64,000 bases of DNA from Nocardioides sp. YR527 (GTDB taxonomy: Bacteria; Actinomycetota; Actinomycetes; Propionibacteriales; Nocardioidaceae): assembly GCF_900101045.1 (NCBI RefSeq), contig NZ_FNFN01000002.1, positions 62,001 to 126,000 of the forward strand, read 5' to 3'. This document shows, in pieces, positions 63,669-64,000 of the stretch. The position numbers and the translations under genes are program-made. Every line of letters starts with the position of its first letter. The first letter of the stretch is position 1. The notes beneath the pieces are model-generated. The model did not search any database and had not been told where the DNA came from. It saw nothing but the letters and a program-made list of their open reading frames with translations.

Positions 63669-64000
63669 CAGCGGGCCTTCCCGGACTTGGCTTCCATGCG
63701 GCGTACGACGATCGAGAGCGGCACCGTGATCAGCAGGTAGCACAGCGCGATGGTGACCATCGGGGTCAGGTTGGCGTTGGCGTTCATGTTCTCGCGACCG
63801 AAGGCTGTCAGCTCGTACTCGTCCAGCGACAGCCCGAGGATGTAGACCAGCGAGGAGTCCTTGGTGAGCAGGATCAGCTCGTTGGTCAGCGGGGGCAGGA
63901 TCACCCTGAATGCCTGCGGGAGCACGATCGTGACCATGGCCCGGGTGTGCGTCATACCGAGGGTGCGCGCCGCCTCGTACTGACCCTTCGGCACCGCCTG
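63668..64000 (-). CDS. Polar amino-acid ABC importer permease (partial)
   Basis: The C-terminal 110 or so residues of a HisM/GlnP-type permease; the 5' part lies beyond the right edge. The EAA loop that contacts the ATPase is [19 protein letters not shown], followed by [19 protein letters not shown] and a last membrane helix ([18 protein letters not shown]). The stop overlaps the ATPase ATG. Confidence 0.88.
   Translation of the reverse strand, partial: QAVPKGQYEAARTLGMTHTRAMVTIVLPQAFRVILPPLTNELILLTKDSSLVYILGLSLDEYELTAFGRENMNANANLTPMVTIALCYLLITVPLSIVVRRMEAKSGKAR

Overview
The window is a contiguous piece of a high-GC actinobacterial chromosome. Uninterrupted rplJ-rplL and rpoB-rpoC, a complete mce lipid-import operon, a geranylgeranyl-reductase-family oxidoreductase, a mycobacterial-type SerC and many probable leaderless promoters (a TANNNT box 6-7 nt before the start codon) all fit an actinomycete. 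Gene content and the striking abundance of GTACGY make a Nocardioides-like member of the Nocardioidaceae my best guess (inference). I see no prophage, insertion sequence, CRISPR array, rRNA or tRNA.

Layout. 1-4.8 kb: a regulatory leader of a gene beyond the left edge, then a TetR-controlled heterodimeric ABC exporter. 4.9-6.7 kb: a secreted subtilisin-like protease. 6.7-14.5 kb: a seven-gene run whose reading frames overlap or abut at every junction. It encodes PnuC, a NadR-type enzyme, a MoxR-type AAA+ ATPase, an unknown protein, a metallopeptidase/VWA protein, a second unknown protein and a PaaK-like adenylate-forming enzyme. This is the best candidate for an undescribed system. 14.5-20 kb: GH42 beta-galactosidase, PdxH, a citrate synthase, a GNAT acetyltransferase and SerC. 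20-30 kb: a three-gene set (28-residue membrane peptide, METTL25-like methyltransferase, surface-anchored propeller-like protein), a D-lactate/glycolate-type dehydrogenase divergent from an MHS transporter, an ornithine-cyclodeaminase-family protein, a double-Nudix protein and a geranylgeranyl reductase. 30-35.7 kb: a FecCD-type metal-chelate importer, a PPOX-fold protein, a DUF4232 lipoprotein, and HxlR/quinone-reductase divergent partners.

35.7-56.9 kb: rpoC, rpoB, then a complete mce operon (ATPase, two YrbE permeases, MceA-F, two Mce-associated proteins), then rplL and rplJ, all on the minus strand. The mce operon is thus inserted between the ribosomal-stalk genes and the RNA polymerase genes. 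Inside it are a 28-codon ORF bridging mceC and mceD, an out-of-frame second copy of the MceF C-terminal motif, and an Mce-associated protein with a J-domain-like N-terminus lacking HPD.

56.9-64 kb: an aldo/keto reductase, an MFS exporter, a maleylpyruvate-isomerase-like protein, an APH-type kinase, a CGNR-type regulator whose start codon overlaps that of a divergent MFS transporter, and the end of a polar amino-acid ABC importer that runs off the right edge.

Many gene ends, mostly convergent pairs, are closed by long, nearly perfect palindromes (18369, 22396, 27809, 35724, 59299, 62851), most without T-tracts. Another 115-nt palindromic block lies at 57906. These palindromes, several divergent promoters with visible operators and three very short ORFs are the main features that plain gene calling would miss.
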